Shown one piece after another: positions 8,970 to 19,151 of a stretch of DNA of 64,000 bases; positions within the stretch are counted from its first letter, which is position 1; the number at the start of each line of letters is the position of its first letter. Where the stretch lies: the NCBI GenBank assembly GCA_030066785.1, contig JASJAZ010000072.1, positions 1-64,000 on the forward strand, in the 5' to 3' direction. The position numbers and the translations under genes are program-made. The notes beneath the pieces were generated by a model that saw nothing but the letters and a program-made list of their open reading frames with translations, did not search any database and was not told the origin of the DNA. Source of the DNA: Desulfobacterales bacterium. Lineage in GTDB: Bacteria > Desulfobacterota > Desulfobacteria > Desulfobacterales > JASJAZ01.

Positions 8970-11108
8970 ATGCGTAAAGAAATTATCGGACTTTCACTCT
9001 TTTTTCTGGTGATTTTTAGCCTTATTAGCCTTTTATCGTACGATCCTGCTGATCCCTCAATTCACAACGCCAAAGCTGCGGGTGACGTTTATAATGCATT
9101 CGGATTATTGGGCGCGCACATGGCCGGCTTTCTCATCGGGTTGTTCGGTTTAGGAGCCTTTTGGATACCGGCTATTTTCCTGTTGGCCAGCATTCAATTC
9201 TTCAGGGGGCGCAGTGGTAACGAAATTTTATTGACATTATCTGGTGGATTAATTTTGGCGATCACCACCGGCAGCTTATTGGCATTCAAACAAAAACAGT
9301 ACCTTCTTTTCGGTGCATCCTTTTCCTCCGGGGGGATTATCGGGATTCCACTGAAGGCCTTTTTGACGCGCTACACCAATCCCACCGGTGGCATTATCAT
9401 CCTCTTGCTTCTCTGGGTTATCGGCCTGATTCTCGCTACAGGATTCTCAATTATGACTTTTCTGGAGCACTGCCAGCGATTTATGCTGCTGATCAGCGAT
9501 CGTATTCAGACCGTGACCATTAAATGGGTGGAACGCAGACGTAAAGCGCGAAAACGCACTAAAGTATTAAAATCCCAAGTTAAAAAGCGCAAACCGCCGG
9601 TTAAAATCAAAGCGCGCGAATCGGTTCCCATTAAGGACACGCCTGCGCCCAAGCAAGAGGTCTTTGGTTTTATGCAAAACGGTAAGCGTTTTCAGCTACC
9701 CTCGGCCAATTTTCTGGATGAGCCAGACACTCCTTCGGTTATGGTGGATGATAAGAATTTATCCATGCAATCCAAACTCTTGGAAAAGAAGCTAGAGGAT
9801 TTTGGCGTTCAGGGCGAGGTGCAATCGGTCATTCCCGGACCCGTCATTACCACTTTTGAATATAAACCTGCTTCCGGAGTTAAGATTAATAAAATTGTTA
9901 ATCTCGTCGATGATTTGGCGCTGACCTTGCGGGCTACGAGCATCCGTGTGGTTGCACCAATTCCAGGCAAAGCCGCCATCGGTGTTGAAATTCCCAACTC
10001 AAACCGTGAAATTGTGCGGTTTAAAGAAATTGTGATTTCAAAGGCGTTTGAGAAATCTAAATCCAACCTGACCATTTGCTTGGGTAAAGATATCGTTGGT
10101 AATCCGATTGTGGCGGAACTAGATAAAATGCCGCACTTGCTTATCGCAGGCGCCACCGGATCGGGCAAGAGCGTGGCGCTTAATACGATGATCTGCAGCT
10201 TTTTGTACAAATCCAGTCCGGATGCCGTTAAGATCATCATGATCGATCCTAAGCGAATAGAACTCTCTATTTATGACGGTATCCCGCATCTCATCACGCC
10301 TGTGGTTACGGATGTTAAAAAAGCAACCAATGCCCTGTTTTGGGCCGTGCGCGAAATGGAGCGTCGGTATGAAGTCCTGTCAGAGATGCAGACCCGCAAT
10401 ATCGATCAGTATAATCTCAAAATTACGAAAGCCATTAAAGGCCATCAAACCGATCAACCACAAAAACTGCCTTATATTGTTATCGTGATCGATGAATTGG
10501 CCGATTTGATGATGGTGGCATCGCGTGATGTGGAAGTGGCTCTGACTCGGCTGGCACAAATGGCGCGGGCGGCTGGCATCCATTTAATTCTTGCCACGCA
10601 AAGACCTTCAGTTGATGTGCTAACCGGTATTATTAAAGCTAACTTTCCAACACGGCTTTCTTTTCAAGTGTCTTCCAAGACCGATTCGCGGACCATCATT
10701 GACACTAACGGCGCTGAGAATTTACTCGGCAACGGGGATATGCTGTTTCTACCGCCAGGAGCTGCCAAAATCCAGCGAGTACACGGCGCCTTCATATCCG
10801 AGGTTGAAATTGCTCGGATTACTAAATTTTTGAAAGACCAAGAAACGCCACAATACAACAATGAGGTGCTTGAGGCCCGCAAAGAAGCAAAAGAATCCGC
10901 GGACGATGTAGAATACGATGAGAAATATGATGAAGCCGTCGCCTTGGTAACTAAAACGGGTCATGCATCAATATCTATGATCCAGCGGCATCTTCGAATC
11001 GGTTACAATCGTGCCGCCCGCATCATCGAAGTGATGGAAAAAGAAGGGATTGTCGGGCCTTCCGATGGCGCTAAACCGCGGGAAGTGCTAGTTCGTGGAT
11101 ATGAATAA
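8970..11108 (+). CDS. ftsK: DNA translocase FtsK/SpoIIIE
   Basis: N-terminal TM segments, GATGSGKSVALNTMI, PHLITPVVTD, IVIVIDELADLMM, RAAGIHLILATQRPSVDVLTG, gamma domain. Confidence 0.96.
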   Translation: MRKEIIGLSLFFLVIFSLISLLSYDPADPSIHNAKAAGDVYNAFGLLGAHMAGFLIGLFGLGAFWIPAIFLLASIQFFRGRSGNEILLTLSGGLILAITTGSLLAFKQKQYLLFGASFSSGGIIGIPLKAFLTRYTNPTGGIIILLLLWVIGLILATGFSIMTFLEHCQRFMLLISDRIQTVTIKWVERRRKARKRTKVLKSQVKKRKPPVKIKARESVPIKDTPAPKQEVFGFMQNGKRFQLPSANFLDEPDTPSVMVDDKNLSMQSKLLEKKLEDFGVQGEVQSVIPGPVITTFEYKPASGVKINKIVNLVDDLALTLRATSIRVVAPIPGKAAIGVEIPNSNREIVRFKEIVISKAFEKSKSNLTICLGKDIVGNPIVAELDKMPHLLIAGATGSGKSVALNTMICSFLYKSSPDAVKIIMIDPKRIELSIYDGIPHLITPVVTDVKKATNALFWAVREMERRYEVLSEMQTRNIDQYNLKITKAIKGHQTDQPQKLPYIVIVIDELADLMMVASRDVEVALTRLAQMARAAGIHLILATQRPSVDVLTGIIKANFPTRLSFQVSSKTDSRTIIDTNGAENLLGNGDMLFLPPGAAKIQRVHGAFISEVEIARITKFLKDQETPQYNNEVLEARKEAKESADDVEYDEKYDEAVALVTKTGHASISMIQRHLRIGYNRAARIIEVMEKEGIVGPSDGAKPREVLVRGYE

Positions 11109-11167
11109 ATTGCAGCTAGGAATCGCCTATGCTCCAAGCAACACGATTCTGATTAACGCAAATTAAC

Positions 11168-11785
11168 GTGATGGAAATTGACTCACATCTGCTAGAAGCC
11201 ACCGAAGGTTTTCTTGAAGTTTCCGAAGGCCAGCGTTTGTATGAGGTGGCATTGGAAGCCAGCTCTTTTGGCCCCTGTTTAGAAGTTGGTAGCTATTGCG
11301 GGAAATCGGCCATGTATATCGGCGCCGCTTGCCGCCGTAACAACAGCATCCTTTTTTCGATTGACCACCATCGCGGCAGTGAAGAGCATCAACCAGGTCA
11401 AGAGTATTTTGATCCGGCGCTTTTTGATCCAAGACAACATCAAATCGACACCTTACCGTCTTTTCGACGCACCTTGCTAAAAGCGAATTTGGAAGACACG
11501 GTGGTGCCGATTGTGTGTCGTTCTGAAGTGGCAGCCAAGCAGTGGGCCACCTTACTAAGTTTGGTGTTTATTGACGGAAGTCATTCCTATAAAGCCGTTT
11601 ATACAGATTTCCAATGCTGGCACCCAAAATTAATGCAGGGTGGCTTTCTTTTAGTTCATGATATTTTCAGTGATCCCACCAAGGGGGGCCAAGCACCCTA
11701 TCAAGTATATCAGCATGCGCTGCAATCTGATCTCTTTGAAGTACTGCCTATGACCGGGACCTTAGGGGTTCTCAAACGCAAATAA
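11168..11785 (+). CDS. Class I SAM-dependent methyltransferase
   Basis: LEVGSYCGKSAMYIGAA, SIDHHRGSEEHQPGQEYFDP, LVFIDGSHSYKAVYTDF; methyltransferase-24-like. Confidence 0.82.
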   Translation: MMEIDSHLLEATEGFLEVSEGQRLYEVALEASSFGPCLEVGSYCGKSAMYIGAACRRNNSILFSIDHHRGSEEHQPGQEYFDPALFDPRQHQIDTLPSFRRTLLKANLEDTVVPIVCRSEVAAKQWATLLSLVFIDGSHSYKAVYTDFQCWHPKLMQGGFLLVHDIFSDPTKGGQAPYQVYQHALQSDLFEVLPMTGTLGVLKRK

Positions 11786-11842
11786 TTAGGCTTGCGCAAA
11801 TAGGTTCTGCTTTAGGCCATAACCGTTATGATTGTCAAGGGA

Positions 11843-12571
11843 TCAGGTAAGAGTCTGTTTCTGTAAATAAATTACCAGACTTTTTCCCATAATCGGATTT
11901 AAAAGGCGGTCAATAAAACCGGTAACCCAAGGCCGTTGCATCATATCCCATACTAGGAAACGATGGTAAAGGTTAATTAGCCACGAGTCATTGCATTCTA
12001 ATCCGATCAAGCATTTGAGCCACCAATAGGGTGAATGCAAACTATGGGCAAAGTGGGAGGTTTGTTTGATTAATCCGAATGATTTAAGTAAATTGATTAA
12101 GCTTCTGGCGCGGTAGATGCGAAGATGGCCACCGGCGCTTAGGCGATATGCGCTTGAGAGTCGCCAACATATTTTTTCTGGCAAAAAACGCGGTACACTG
12201 ACCACCATTGTTTGGCCTGGTTTTAATACCCGCACGATTTCTTTGAGTGCTTTACCATCGTCAGGAATGTGTTCGAGTACTTCGCAACAAATCACCAGGT
12301 CAAAGTAGTTGGTGTGAAACGGTAATTGGGCAATATGGGAATTTACAATTTGCCAGCGGCCTTTGATTCCGCCAACATGTTCATGTAGCTTAAGTCGTTC
12401 TTCAGCTTTTCGTAATTCATGAAAACTAACATCCGCACCAATAATCCTCACCCCATCATGGCGCAGGGCTGCTGGTAAATGCCTCCCGGTCCCGCAGCCC
12501 ACATCTAAAATGCGATAGGTGGAACCGCGGCCATTGGACATATCAATACGATTAAATTCGATGGTAATCAT
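11843..12571 (-). CDS. Class I SAM-dependent methyltransferase
   Basis: ILDVGCGTGRHLP motif I, DLVICCEVLEHIPDD, LKPGQTMVVSVPRF. Confidence 0.88.
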   Translation of the reverse strand: MITIEFNRIDMSNGRGSTYRILDVGCGTGRHLPAALRHDGVRIIGADVSFHELRKAEERLKLHEHVGGIKGRWQIVNSHIAQLPFHTNYFDLVICCEVLEHIPDDGKALKEIVRVLKPGQTMVVSVPRFLPEKICWRLSSAYRLSAGGHLRIYRARSLINLLKSFGLIKQTSHFAHSLHSPYWWLKCLIGLECNDSWLINLYHRFLVWDMMQRPWVTGFIDRLLNPIMGKSLVIYLQKQTLT

Positions 12572-13820
12572 TAATGGCCTTCTGGTAAACGCTAACCGTT
12601 TTCTGGGCCGCCTGCTTCCAGGTAAAGAGGCGATTGACGCGCTGTCGCCCGGCTTTGCCTATTTGGGCGGCCCAGCGTGGATGGTCCAAGACCCGTGCAA
12701 TGGCAGTCGCTAAAGATTTTGTATCGGCAGGTGGTATGATAATGCCCCCATCTCCGACCACCTCGGGCAAAGCCCCACCACTGGTACTAATGACCGGTGT
12801 GCCGCATGCCATTGCTTCGCCGGCCGGCAGTCCGAATCCTTCATATAACGAAGGCACAACCGCAACGGCTGCACGCGCGTATTCGGTAACATATTTTCTA
12901 TCATCGATACGACCGGTAAAAGTGACCATACCGGCGAGACCCAGTTTGTGGATCAGCTTTTCGATAGTGCCGTTTCTTTTGGGCGCCCCCACGACAACCA
13001 ATTTGATGTCACGTAGTTGCGCAAGCATTGCCACAGCTTTGAGCAAAATATGGAGTCCTTTCATGGGTATGTCGGCGCTATTGGTAACGACGATCCGATT
13101 TTTTTCCCGTTTGATGTTAGGAAAGGGGTGGAAGATAGCGGTGTCGATGCCGTTGGGAATTACATCAAAGCGACTCCACGGCACTTTATACTGGCGGCAT
13201 ATATCTGTACGTGCGGCCTGTGAAACGGTTATAAGCGACCGGAGGCTGCGTGCCACCCTTTTTTGCATTGATATGAAAGAATACCAGCGCAAGTGTTTCA
13301 GTTTGTGCCAGAACGAAGATGTTGATTTGATCGCAATGCGACAATCAATGCTGATGGGGTGGTGTATGGTAGCGACGGTCGGCACATGTTGGCTAAGTGC
13401 CCAAATGCCGTATGAAAGGCTTTGATTGTCATGCACCACATCGAAATGGTTTAGTCGGGGATATAAAAACTGGTATGCCCGCATGCCGAATGTTAGCGGT
13501 TCCGGAAATCCCATGCTACAGACACCAATCCATTCGATAAGATTGATGGGGTTTAGCAATTCTTTTATGGATGGTGTACGAAAAAGGTTCTGCGGATTGT
13601 ATAGATCCAATCCGGACAGCTTGTGCAGTTTTACACCGCTGGTAAACTTTGGAAAGGGAGGGCCCGAAACAATTGTTACCTGATGCCCCAACTCTTTGAG
13701 TGCTTGGCTCAAGTAATAAAGGTAAACGCCTTGGCCACCGCTGTGGGGGTTGCTGCGGTAGCTTAAAAGACATACGTTTAGGTTTCTACTTATATTCCTC
13801 TGCATGCGAGTACCAATCAT
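12552..13820 (-). CDS. Glycosyltransferase family 4 (group 1) protein
   Basis: SNPHSGGQGVYLYYL, VIPNGIDTAIFHP, VPSLYEGFGLPAGEAMACGTPVISTSGGALPEVVGDGG. Confidence 0.92.
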   Translation of the reverse strand: MIGTRMQRNISRNLNVCLLSYRSNPHSGGQGVYLYYLSQALKELGHQVTIVSGPPFPKFTSGVKLHKLSGLDLYNPQNLFRTPSIKELLNPINLIEWIGVCSMGFPEPLTFGMRAYQFLYPRLNHFDVVHDNQSLSYGIWALSQHVPTVATIHHPISIDCRIAIKSTSSFWHKLKHLRWYSFISMQKRVARSLRSLITVSQAARTDICRQYKVPWSRFDVIPNGIDTAIFHPFPNIKREKNRIVVTNSADIPMKGLHILLKAVAMLAQLRDIKLVVVGAPKRNGTIEKLIHKLGLAGMVTFTGRIDDRKYVTEYARAAVAVVPSLYEGFGLPAGEAMACGTPVISTSGGALPEVVGDGGIIIPPADTKSLATAIARVLDHPRWAAQIGKAGRQRVNRLFTWKQAAQKTVSVYQKAINDYHRI

Positions 13821-13982
13821 TCTCCATTTAAAGTATCCAGATGGGTATTAATGTTCATCGTCTCGGCAAACGCTCCCGCCACATAGCGTCTTTTTGGCAA
13901 AAGAAATTTCCAGGCAAAATTCACCGAGCGCTTCGCGCTTAATTAAAATTAGTCGATAAAATCGCTGAAGGTGTTTAAGCGT

Positions 13983-15074
13983 CTAAGGTTTGGAGATCAA
14001 CCTTTCTAGTTCATCATCGTAGCAGTGAATGATATTTGGCCAGGCATACTTGTCCATCGCTTGTGAGAGCGCTTGACGAATTCGGTAGTATTTTGCGAGG
14101 TCATTCAATACCATGCTCAGTCGATCTACGAGTTGATGAAGGTTTTGATAAAGGCATGTACGGTGAAACGCTTCAGGTATAATTTCCGGATATGCCAGGC
14201 GGTTTGGCAATAATGGCAGGCAGCCAGAGCGAATCGCTTCCACTACTGCCATTCCAAAATTTTCCTGATCCGCCGTACTGATGACAATCGAACCTCGCCG
14301 CAGCCATTCAAGGTACTTTTTTTGTGATTGTACATACCCATACTGAACAATGCGACTTCCCAAGCGTTGTCGCGCAGCTAAGAAAACTTTGGGCACAATT
14401 TGAAAGTTTTCACCCAATAAAGCTACTTGAAATTCGTATCCGCGGGCCAACACTTGCTCAAGCGCTTCGAAGAACGCATCGGGATTTTTATCGAATTCCC
14501 ACCGATGGTTCCAGATAATTAAGGGCGGTTCGCGATTAGGTGTTGGTCGGGTTATATTGCCATGATTCAATTGGCAACCGGGATGGAGAATACCGGCCTT
14601 TTCGCGGATTGCTGGCACGATCCATTTGGGTTTGTATTCCGGCATCATTTCAAGAAAAACAGGTAGATTATCAAAAAACGCGCAATAGTGGGTATCCGAA
14701 TTAAACAATACCCGCTTGGCCGTTAAAGCCGTGGTGATATCCGTAAATCCAAAATGAACATCCCGGGTTTCCCCCGGTGCCAGAGGATAAGTAATCTGAT
14801 TTTCATGAAAATATGCTAAGGCGGGGGGACAATCCGGTCCGATGAGCGCTTTGAAATCAGCCAAACTCATTAGATCTGTTATAACGAGACCATCATATTT
14901 TTCGATATTTGACAATTTATGCGAGAAATACAACGCTGCACCGCGCATGCGCCATTTCCAAAATCGCGCCGGCAGTGTTTCTAAATGAATGCGATGACGT
15001 GAATGGGCGATCAGCCCCTCTGCGAACTTGCGATGCGATCCGCCAAAAAATGGTTCTAAAAACAAAAATTTCAA
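13983..15074 (-). CDS. DUF3524 / tRNA-queuosine alpha-mannosyltransferase-like (GTDC1/QTMAN-like) glycosyltransferase
   Basis: EPFFGGSHRKFAEGL, AYFHENQITYPL, FNSDTHYCAFF, IIWNHRWEFDKNPDAFFEAL resemble GTDC1 family signatures. Confidence 0.83.
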   Translation of the reverse strand: MKFLFLEPFFGGSHRKFAEGLIAHSRHRIHLETLPARFWKWRMRGAALYFSHKLSNIEKYDGLVITDLMSLADFKALIGPDCPPALAYFHENQITYPLAPGETRDVHFGFTDITTALTAKRVLFNSDTHYCAFFDNLPVFLEMMPEYKPKWIVPAIREKAGILHPGCQLNHGNITRPTPNREPPLIIWNHRWEFDKNPDAFFEALEQVLARGYEFQVALLGENFQIVPKVFLAARQRLGSRIVQYGYVQSQKKYLEWLRRGSIVISTADQENFGMAVVEAIRSGCLPLLPNRLAYPEIIPEAFHRTCLYQNLHQLVDRLSMVLNDLAKYYRIRQALSQAMDKYAWPNIIHCYDDELERLISKP

Positions 15075-15143
15075 TATGTGCCTCTATAAATCTACCATCA
15101 AAGAAAGTGAGGTTAACATAACGATCGTACCGGATTGGTTACC

Positions 15144-15623
15144 ATGCACGACAACCCCTTAACGCTGGTGGGAACGGAAGCTAAAGTGGGAGATTCCGCG
15201 CCTGAATTTGAGGTTATAGATAACAATTTAAATCCGGTAAAGCGGTCTGCTTTAAAGGGCAAGGCTTGCTGCATTTCTTCGTTGCCATCATTAGACACAC
15301 CGGTGTGTGACATGCAAACCCGTTGTTTCAACCAGGAGGTCAGCTGTTTCAGCCCCGACACAGAAATTTTGACCATTAGTATGGATTTACCGTTTGCTCA
15401 AAAACAATGGTGCGGCGTTGCCGGTGTTGATAACGTTACCACATTGTCGGATCATCGCGAGGCGTCATTCGGCAAGGCCTATGGTGTTTTGATAAACAAA
15501 TTACGCCAGTTGGCACGGGCGGTTTTCATTGTTGATCGCGATGGATTTCTACAATATCAGCAATTAGTGCATGGAGTCGCCGAGGAACCCGATTATGCGG
15601 CAGTCATTGAAGCCTTAAAATGA
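15144..15623 (+). CDS. tpx: Thiol peroxidase (Tpx-type peroxiredoxin)
   Basis: LPSLDTPVCDMQTRCFNQ peroxidatic Cys region, KQWCGVAGVDNVTTLSDHR resolving Cys region; ATG at 15144 is the likely start. Confidence 0.92.
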   Translation: MHDNPLTLVGTEAKVGDSAPEFEVIDNNLNPVKRSALKGKACCISSLPSLDTPVCDMQTRCFNQEVSCFSPDTEILTISMDLPFAQKQWCGVAGVDNVTTLSDHREASFGKAYGVLINKLRQLARAVFIVDRDGFLQYQQLVHGVAEEPDYAAVIEALK

Positions 15624-15790
15624 ATCGGTTAAACCTATCAAGACTAACAATCTGCTTTCTTCTCATATCAGTTGAGTTATTTAACAATTAAAATCAGATA
15701 GACAAGTCTTAACGGTTTTTATGGGAAATAAAGCCTTGGCAACCATGCGCATCCAGAAAGTATATTTCACTTGGATGCCAATTGGAATGA

Positions 15791-16378
15791 TTAGGAGCGT
15801 ATTGCTTCGGAGAAACGCCGGCCCATTTCCTGGGCCTGTTCCAAATATTCAGGATGTTTTTGAACATCTTTTTCAAAATCCAGCCCTCGAAATAACAAAG
15901 ATTTCCAAAGTGTCATATCCAGCGCATCAAGAAAGTATCGGATGCTCAGCAGTGTACCATCAAACAATTTCTTGCCCTTGGTCGCACCGACTGAAATAAA
16001 CAACCCCTTGCGCCTGCTGGTGTTTTGATTATGCGATTGTTTATCAATCCAGTATTTTTTGACCCATAGAGATTGGCAGCGATCCATTAAAATTTTGGTA
16101 TGCGCACTGACAGTGTAAAAAAAAATGGGTGAGGCTAAAATGAGACCATCACACGCCATTAATTTATCATATACTAATTGGAAATCGTCCTGAATTGCAC
16201 ACCGTCCGTTTTGCTTGCATCCATAGATTTCAAGGCATGGCGACATCTTTAGGTCTCGTAACACAATATCTTCAACATGGGCCCCATCCTCGCGTGCTCC
16301 TTGCACGGCCCGCTTTAATAACAGCGCCGTGTTACCCTCACGGCGCGGACTTCCATAAATCGCCAATAGTTTATTCAT
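15791..16378 (-). CDS. Flavodoxin-fold NAD(P)H/FMN-dependent oxidoreductase
   Basis: AIYGSPRREGNTALLLKRAVQGA, LILASPIFFYTVSAHTKILMDRCQSLW. Confidence 0.88.
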   Translation of the reverse strand: MNKLLAIYGSPRREGNTALLLKRAVQGAREDGAHVEDIVLRDLKMSPCLEIYGCKQNGRCAIQDDFQLVYDKLMACDGLILASPIFFYTVSAHTKILMDRCQSLWVKKYWIDKQSHNQNTSRRKGLFISVGATKGKKLFDGTLLSIRYFLDALDMTLWKSLLFRGLDFEKDVQKHPEYLEQAQEMGRRFSEAIRS

Positions 16379-16620
16379 GATAAAAATTGCTCCAAATCAG
16401 TATATCTTAGCTGATGAAATGGTATTATTAAAAATCACCCGATCTGCAATGGTAGATTTAATATCTTTCTTAATAATAATTTGCAATAACCGTGTGTAAA
16501 CCTCTGAAAACTTGACAAAGAATGGGGCTTAACCGATAATTCTATAAAGTATACCGTCATTTTTTTAACATTCATCATCAAAATTTAGGCATAACCGTCA
16601 AAAAAAATGGCAATTTAACT

Positions 16621-16634
16621 GTCATTTTATTGAC
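16621..16634. promoter_or_regulatory. FleQ-box-like palindrome upstream of the HD-GYP gene
   Basis: GTCATTTTATTGAC (reverse complement GTCAATAAAATGAC), one mismatch to the Pseudomonas FleQ consensus GTCANTAAATTGAC; part of a TGTCA-N6-TGACA palindrome. Confidence 0.35.
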
Positions 16635-16731
16635 ATTTTTGGTAGAAATTCAATTATACCTTGTTCAGATGTTTGACAGGTAGAATGGATGAACATGAGA
16701 AAGTTTTTCATTTCTTTATTCAATTTCATTC

Positions 16732-16758
16732 TACATTTTTTTGCTTGAAAACCGATAA
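16732..16758 (+). promoter_or_regulatory. Candidate sigma28 (FliA) promoter
   Basis: TACA-N15-ACCGATAA versus TAAA-N15-GCCGATAA, 8 nt before the ATG at 16767. Confidence 0.35.
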
Positions 16759-16766
16759 CTCTATAT

Positions 16767-18353
16767 ATGAATTCCGTTCCACAGAACAAAAAGATTCTTT
16801 TTGTTGATGACGAGGAAAGCATCCTCGACATTGCGCGTGAATATTTTCTACAAAAAGGTTACGAAGTCCGCACAGCTCATAACGGTTTAGAAGCCCTGCA
16901 GATTTTAAAAGGGGAAAAGGTAGACTGCTGCTTCACCGATATTAACATGCCGGAAATGGACGGGCTTGAGCTGGCGGAAAATATTCGTATCCATGATAAC
17001 ACCATCCCGGTGGTGGTGATGACCGGATATCCATCGCTGGACAATACCATTCAAACGTTAAAAAACGGCGTTGTCGACTTTTTGATTAAACCGGTCAATC
17101 TTAATCAAATGGAGCTCTGTGTTCGCAGGGTTCTGCGGGAGCGTCACCTATTTATCGACAACGTGTTATTGCGAAAAGAAGTCGAGAGCAAAGCGCGGCT
17201 TGAACAGCTGAATCAAGAATTGCTCTTTAAGGTGGACGAACTCAATATTTTAAATCGAATAATGGGTGATTTTACGGCCATTAGCACTTCATCTGACGTT
17301 TTTCAGCGAGTTGTTGATTTAGCCATCGAAATCATTCATGCGGATCAATCCAGTTTTTATGTGATCAATGACGCTGTAAAAAAACCGTTTCGCGTTACGC
17401 AAGCAAAGGCGGGATCGGTTGATGCGGAATCAGACCTTGACCATAATGCCATCGAACCGAAAGCGCCGCATTCTTCAACCGACCCTCATCCAGATTTATG
17501 CCAGGGGCAGTTAAATCAGTTATTGCTTGAAATAGTTTCCGACGAGCTCCCTCTTTTGGTGACAGAAAATGCCGGCACCCAAAAATTGTCACAAGAGACG
17601 CGTTCCTTCATGGGCGTTCCTTTGAAAATTAGAGATAAAATATTTGGCGTATTAACGGCCGCCATCACCCGCAGCGCAAAGCGTTTTTCTGAAAAAGACT
17701 TGTATTATCTGTCCTTTATGACCCAGACCGCGGCTCAAGCCATAGAAAATTTGGCTCTGTATGAAAACATTTATGAAAATCTTTTTGCAACCCTCTATGG
17801 TTTTGTAAAAGCGCTCGAGGCGCGTGATCCTTATACACAGCAACATTCTACCCGTGTTACCAATATTGCGCTGGCGATTGGCAAACAAATGTTGTTTTCG
17901 CCTGAAGATTTGGATGTTTTGAATGTTGCTGGACGGTTACATGATATCGGCAAAATTGGTATCCGGGATGATATTTTATTAAAACCGGGTAGACTCACCA
18001 AAGAGGAATATGAAAAAATTAAAGAACACCCCTCTATGGGGGCTGAAATTGTGGGTCAACTCGGTTTATGGGATAAAGAACGCGAGATTATTCGTAGCCA
18101 CCATGAACGTTTTGACGGTACCGGTTATCCGAATGGCCTGGGTGGCCAAGATATTCCGTTGCTGGCAAGGGTCATGTCGGTTGCCGATGCATATGATGCC
18201 ATGGCTTCTGATCGCGCTTACCGTCAGCGTATGAAAACCGAAAGAATTCTCAATATTCTTGAGGAGGGTGCTGGAACTCAGTTTGATCCTGAAATCGTTG
18301 AAGTATTTTTAGCTTTACATCATAAAGGATCCATCGGGATCGATTTGCCATGA
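16767..18353 (+). CDS. Response regulator with REC + GAF-like + HD-GYP (c-di-GMP phosphodiesterase) domains
   Basis: Intact REC (FVDDEE, TDINMP, MTGY, IKPV); HDIGKIGI and HHERFDGTGYPNGLGG HD-GYP motifs. Confidence 0.94.
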   Translation: MNSVPQNKKILFVDDEESILDIAREYFLQKGYEVRTAHNGLEALQILKGEKVDCCFTDINMPEMDGLELAENIRIHDNTIPVVVMTGYPSLDNTIQTLKNGVVDFLIKPVNLNQMELCVRRVLRERHLFIDNVLLRKEVESKARLEQLNQELLFKVDELNILNRIMGDFTAISTSSDVFQRVVDLAIEIIHADQSSFYVINDAVKKPFRVTQAKAGSVDAESDLDHNAIEPKAPHSSTDPHPDLCQGQLNQLLLEIVSDELPLLVTENAGTQKLSQETRSFMGVPLKIRDKIFGVLTAAITRSAKRFSEKDLYYLSFMTQTAAQAIENLALYENIYENLFATLYGFVKALEARDPYTQQHSTRVTNIALAIGKQMLFSPEDLDVLNVAGRLHDIGKIGIRDDILLKPGRLTKEEYEKIKEHPSMGAEIVGQLGLWDKEREIIRSHHERFDGTGYPNGLGGQDIPLLARVMSVADAYDAMASDRAYRQRMKTERILNILEEGAGTQFDPEIVEVFLALHHKGSIGIDLP

Positions 18354-18504
18354 TTTGGACACCTAAAGCCCTAAGTTGGCTGTTGAGGTGCTTGGTTTTA
18401 AAAAGCGCACACAAATGTTTTGAAAAGACGACGGGTTTCCCATCCATCGTCATGCTATAATGTAAGATTAATACGATTCTCAAGGCTCCGACAAAAGGTG
18501 ATGC

Positions 18505-19083
18505 ATGGTTGCAAAGGATCAAAAAGAAAAACGTGATTATGTTCGCGCTGTGATTTCGATTCGAGCAAAGGTAAAATTGATCGATCCAAATGAATTTGAT
18601 GAAATCCGAAATCGCAAGAACCTCATTTCTACTGTTTTAAGCGAGTGTGAACCAGGTGGGGCTCGATCTACCGAAGCTCCGACCACGCAAGGTCTATTTA
18701 GCTTGTTTACTTACATGATGCAGATGGATGAGAAATTGGATCGTATTCTTACGAAACTTGAGGGCGAACAAGTTGAGGAAAGTCGGTTTTTAACGGTTGA
18801 TACGAAAGACATCAGCGGCTCCGGCGTTAGTATGATGTTTCCCGATAGCATCGAAATTGGTCAGCTGGTGTATATCACCATGATTATTCCAAACGTAGCC
18901 GCTGGATTTTTCAATATGTGCGGCGAAGTTGTCCGCAGCCGGCAAGCAACCGTTGATGGCAAAACCATGTTTGATACCGGCATTAAGTTTATCGATATCA
19001 CTGAAGATGAGCGCGAGCGGTTAATTGCATGTTCATTCAGCCAGCAACGCGAAAGTATTCGGAAATTAAAAGACATTCAATGA
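18505..19083 (+). CDS. PilZ domain protein (probable c-di-GMP receptor)
   Basis: KRDYVRA (RxxxR) and DTKDISGSGVSMMF (D/NxSxxG), about 190 aa. Confidence 0.85.
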   Translation: MVAKDQKEKRDYVRAVISIRAKVKLIDPNEFDEIRNRKNLISTVLSECEPGGARSTEAPTTQGLFSLFTYMMQMDEKLDRILTKLEGEQVEESRFLTVDTKDISGSGVSMMFPDSIEIGQLVYITMIIPNVAAGFFNMCGEVVRSRQATVDGKTMFDTGIKFIDITEDERERLIACSFSQQRESIRKLKDIQ

Positions 19084-19151
19084 ATGACATAAATCAAGCA
19101 GTGTTTTTATTCTCATTTATTATTTAATCGCATTAACTTAGCTCTCCAACC

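Noticed and set aside
12634-13425. 263-aa plus-strand ORF over the GT4 gene
   Set aside because: The minus-strand GT4 carries clear family motifs; the plus-strand ORF does not resemble a protein family.
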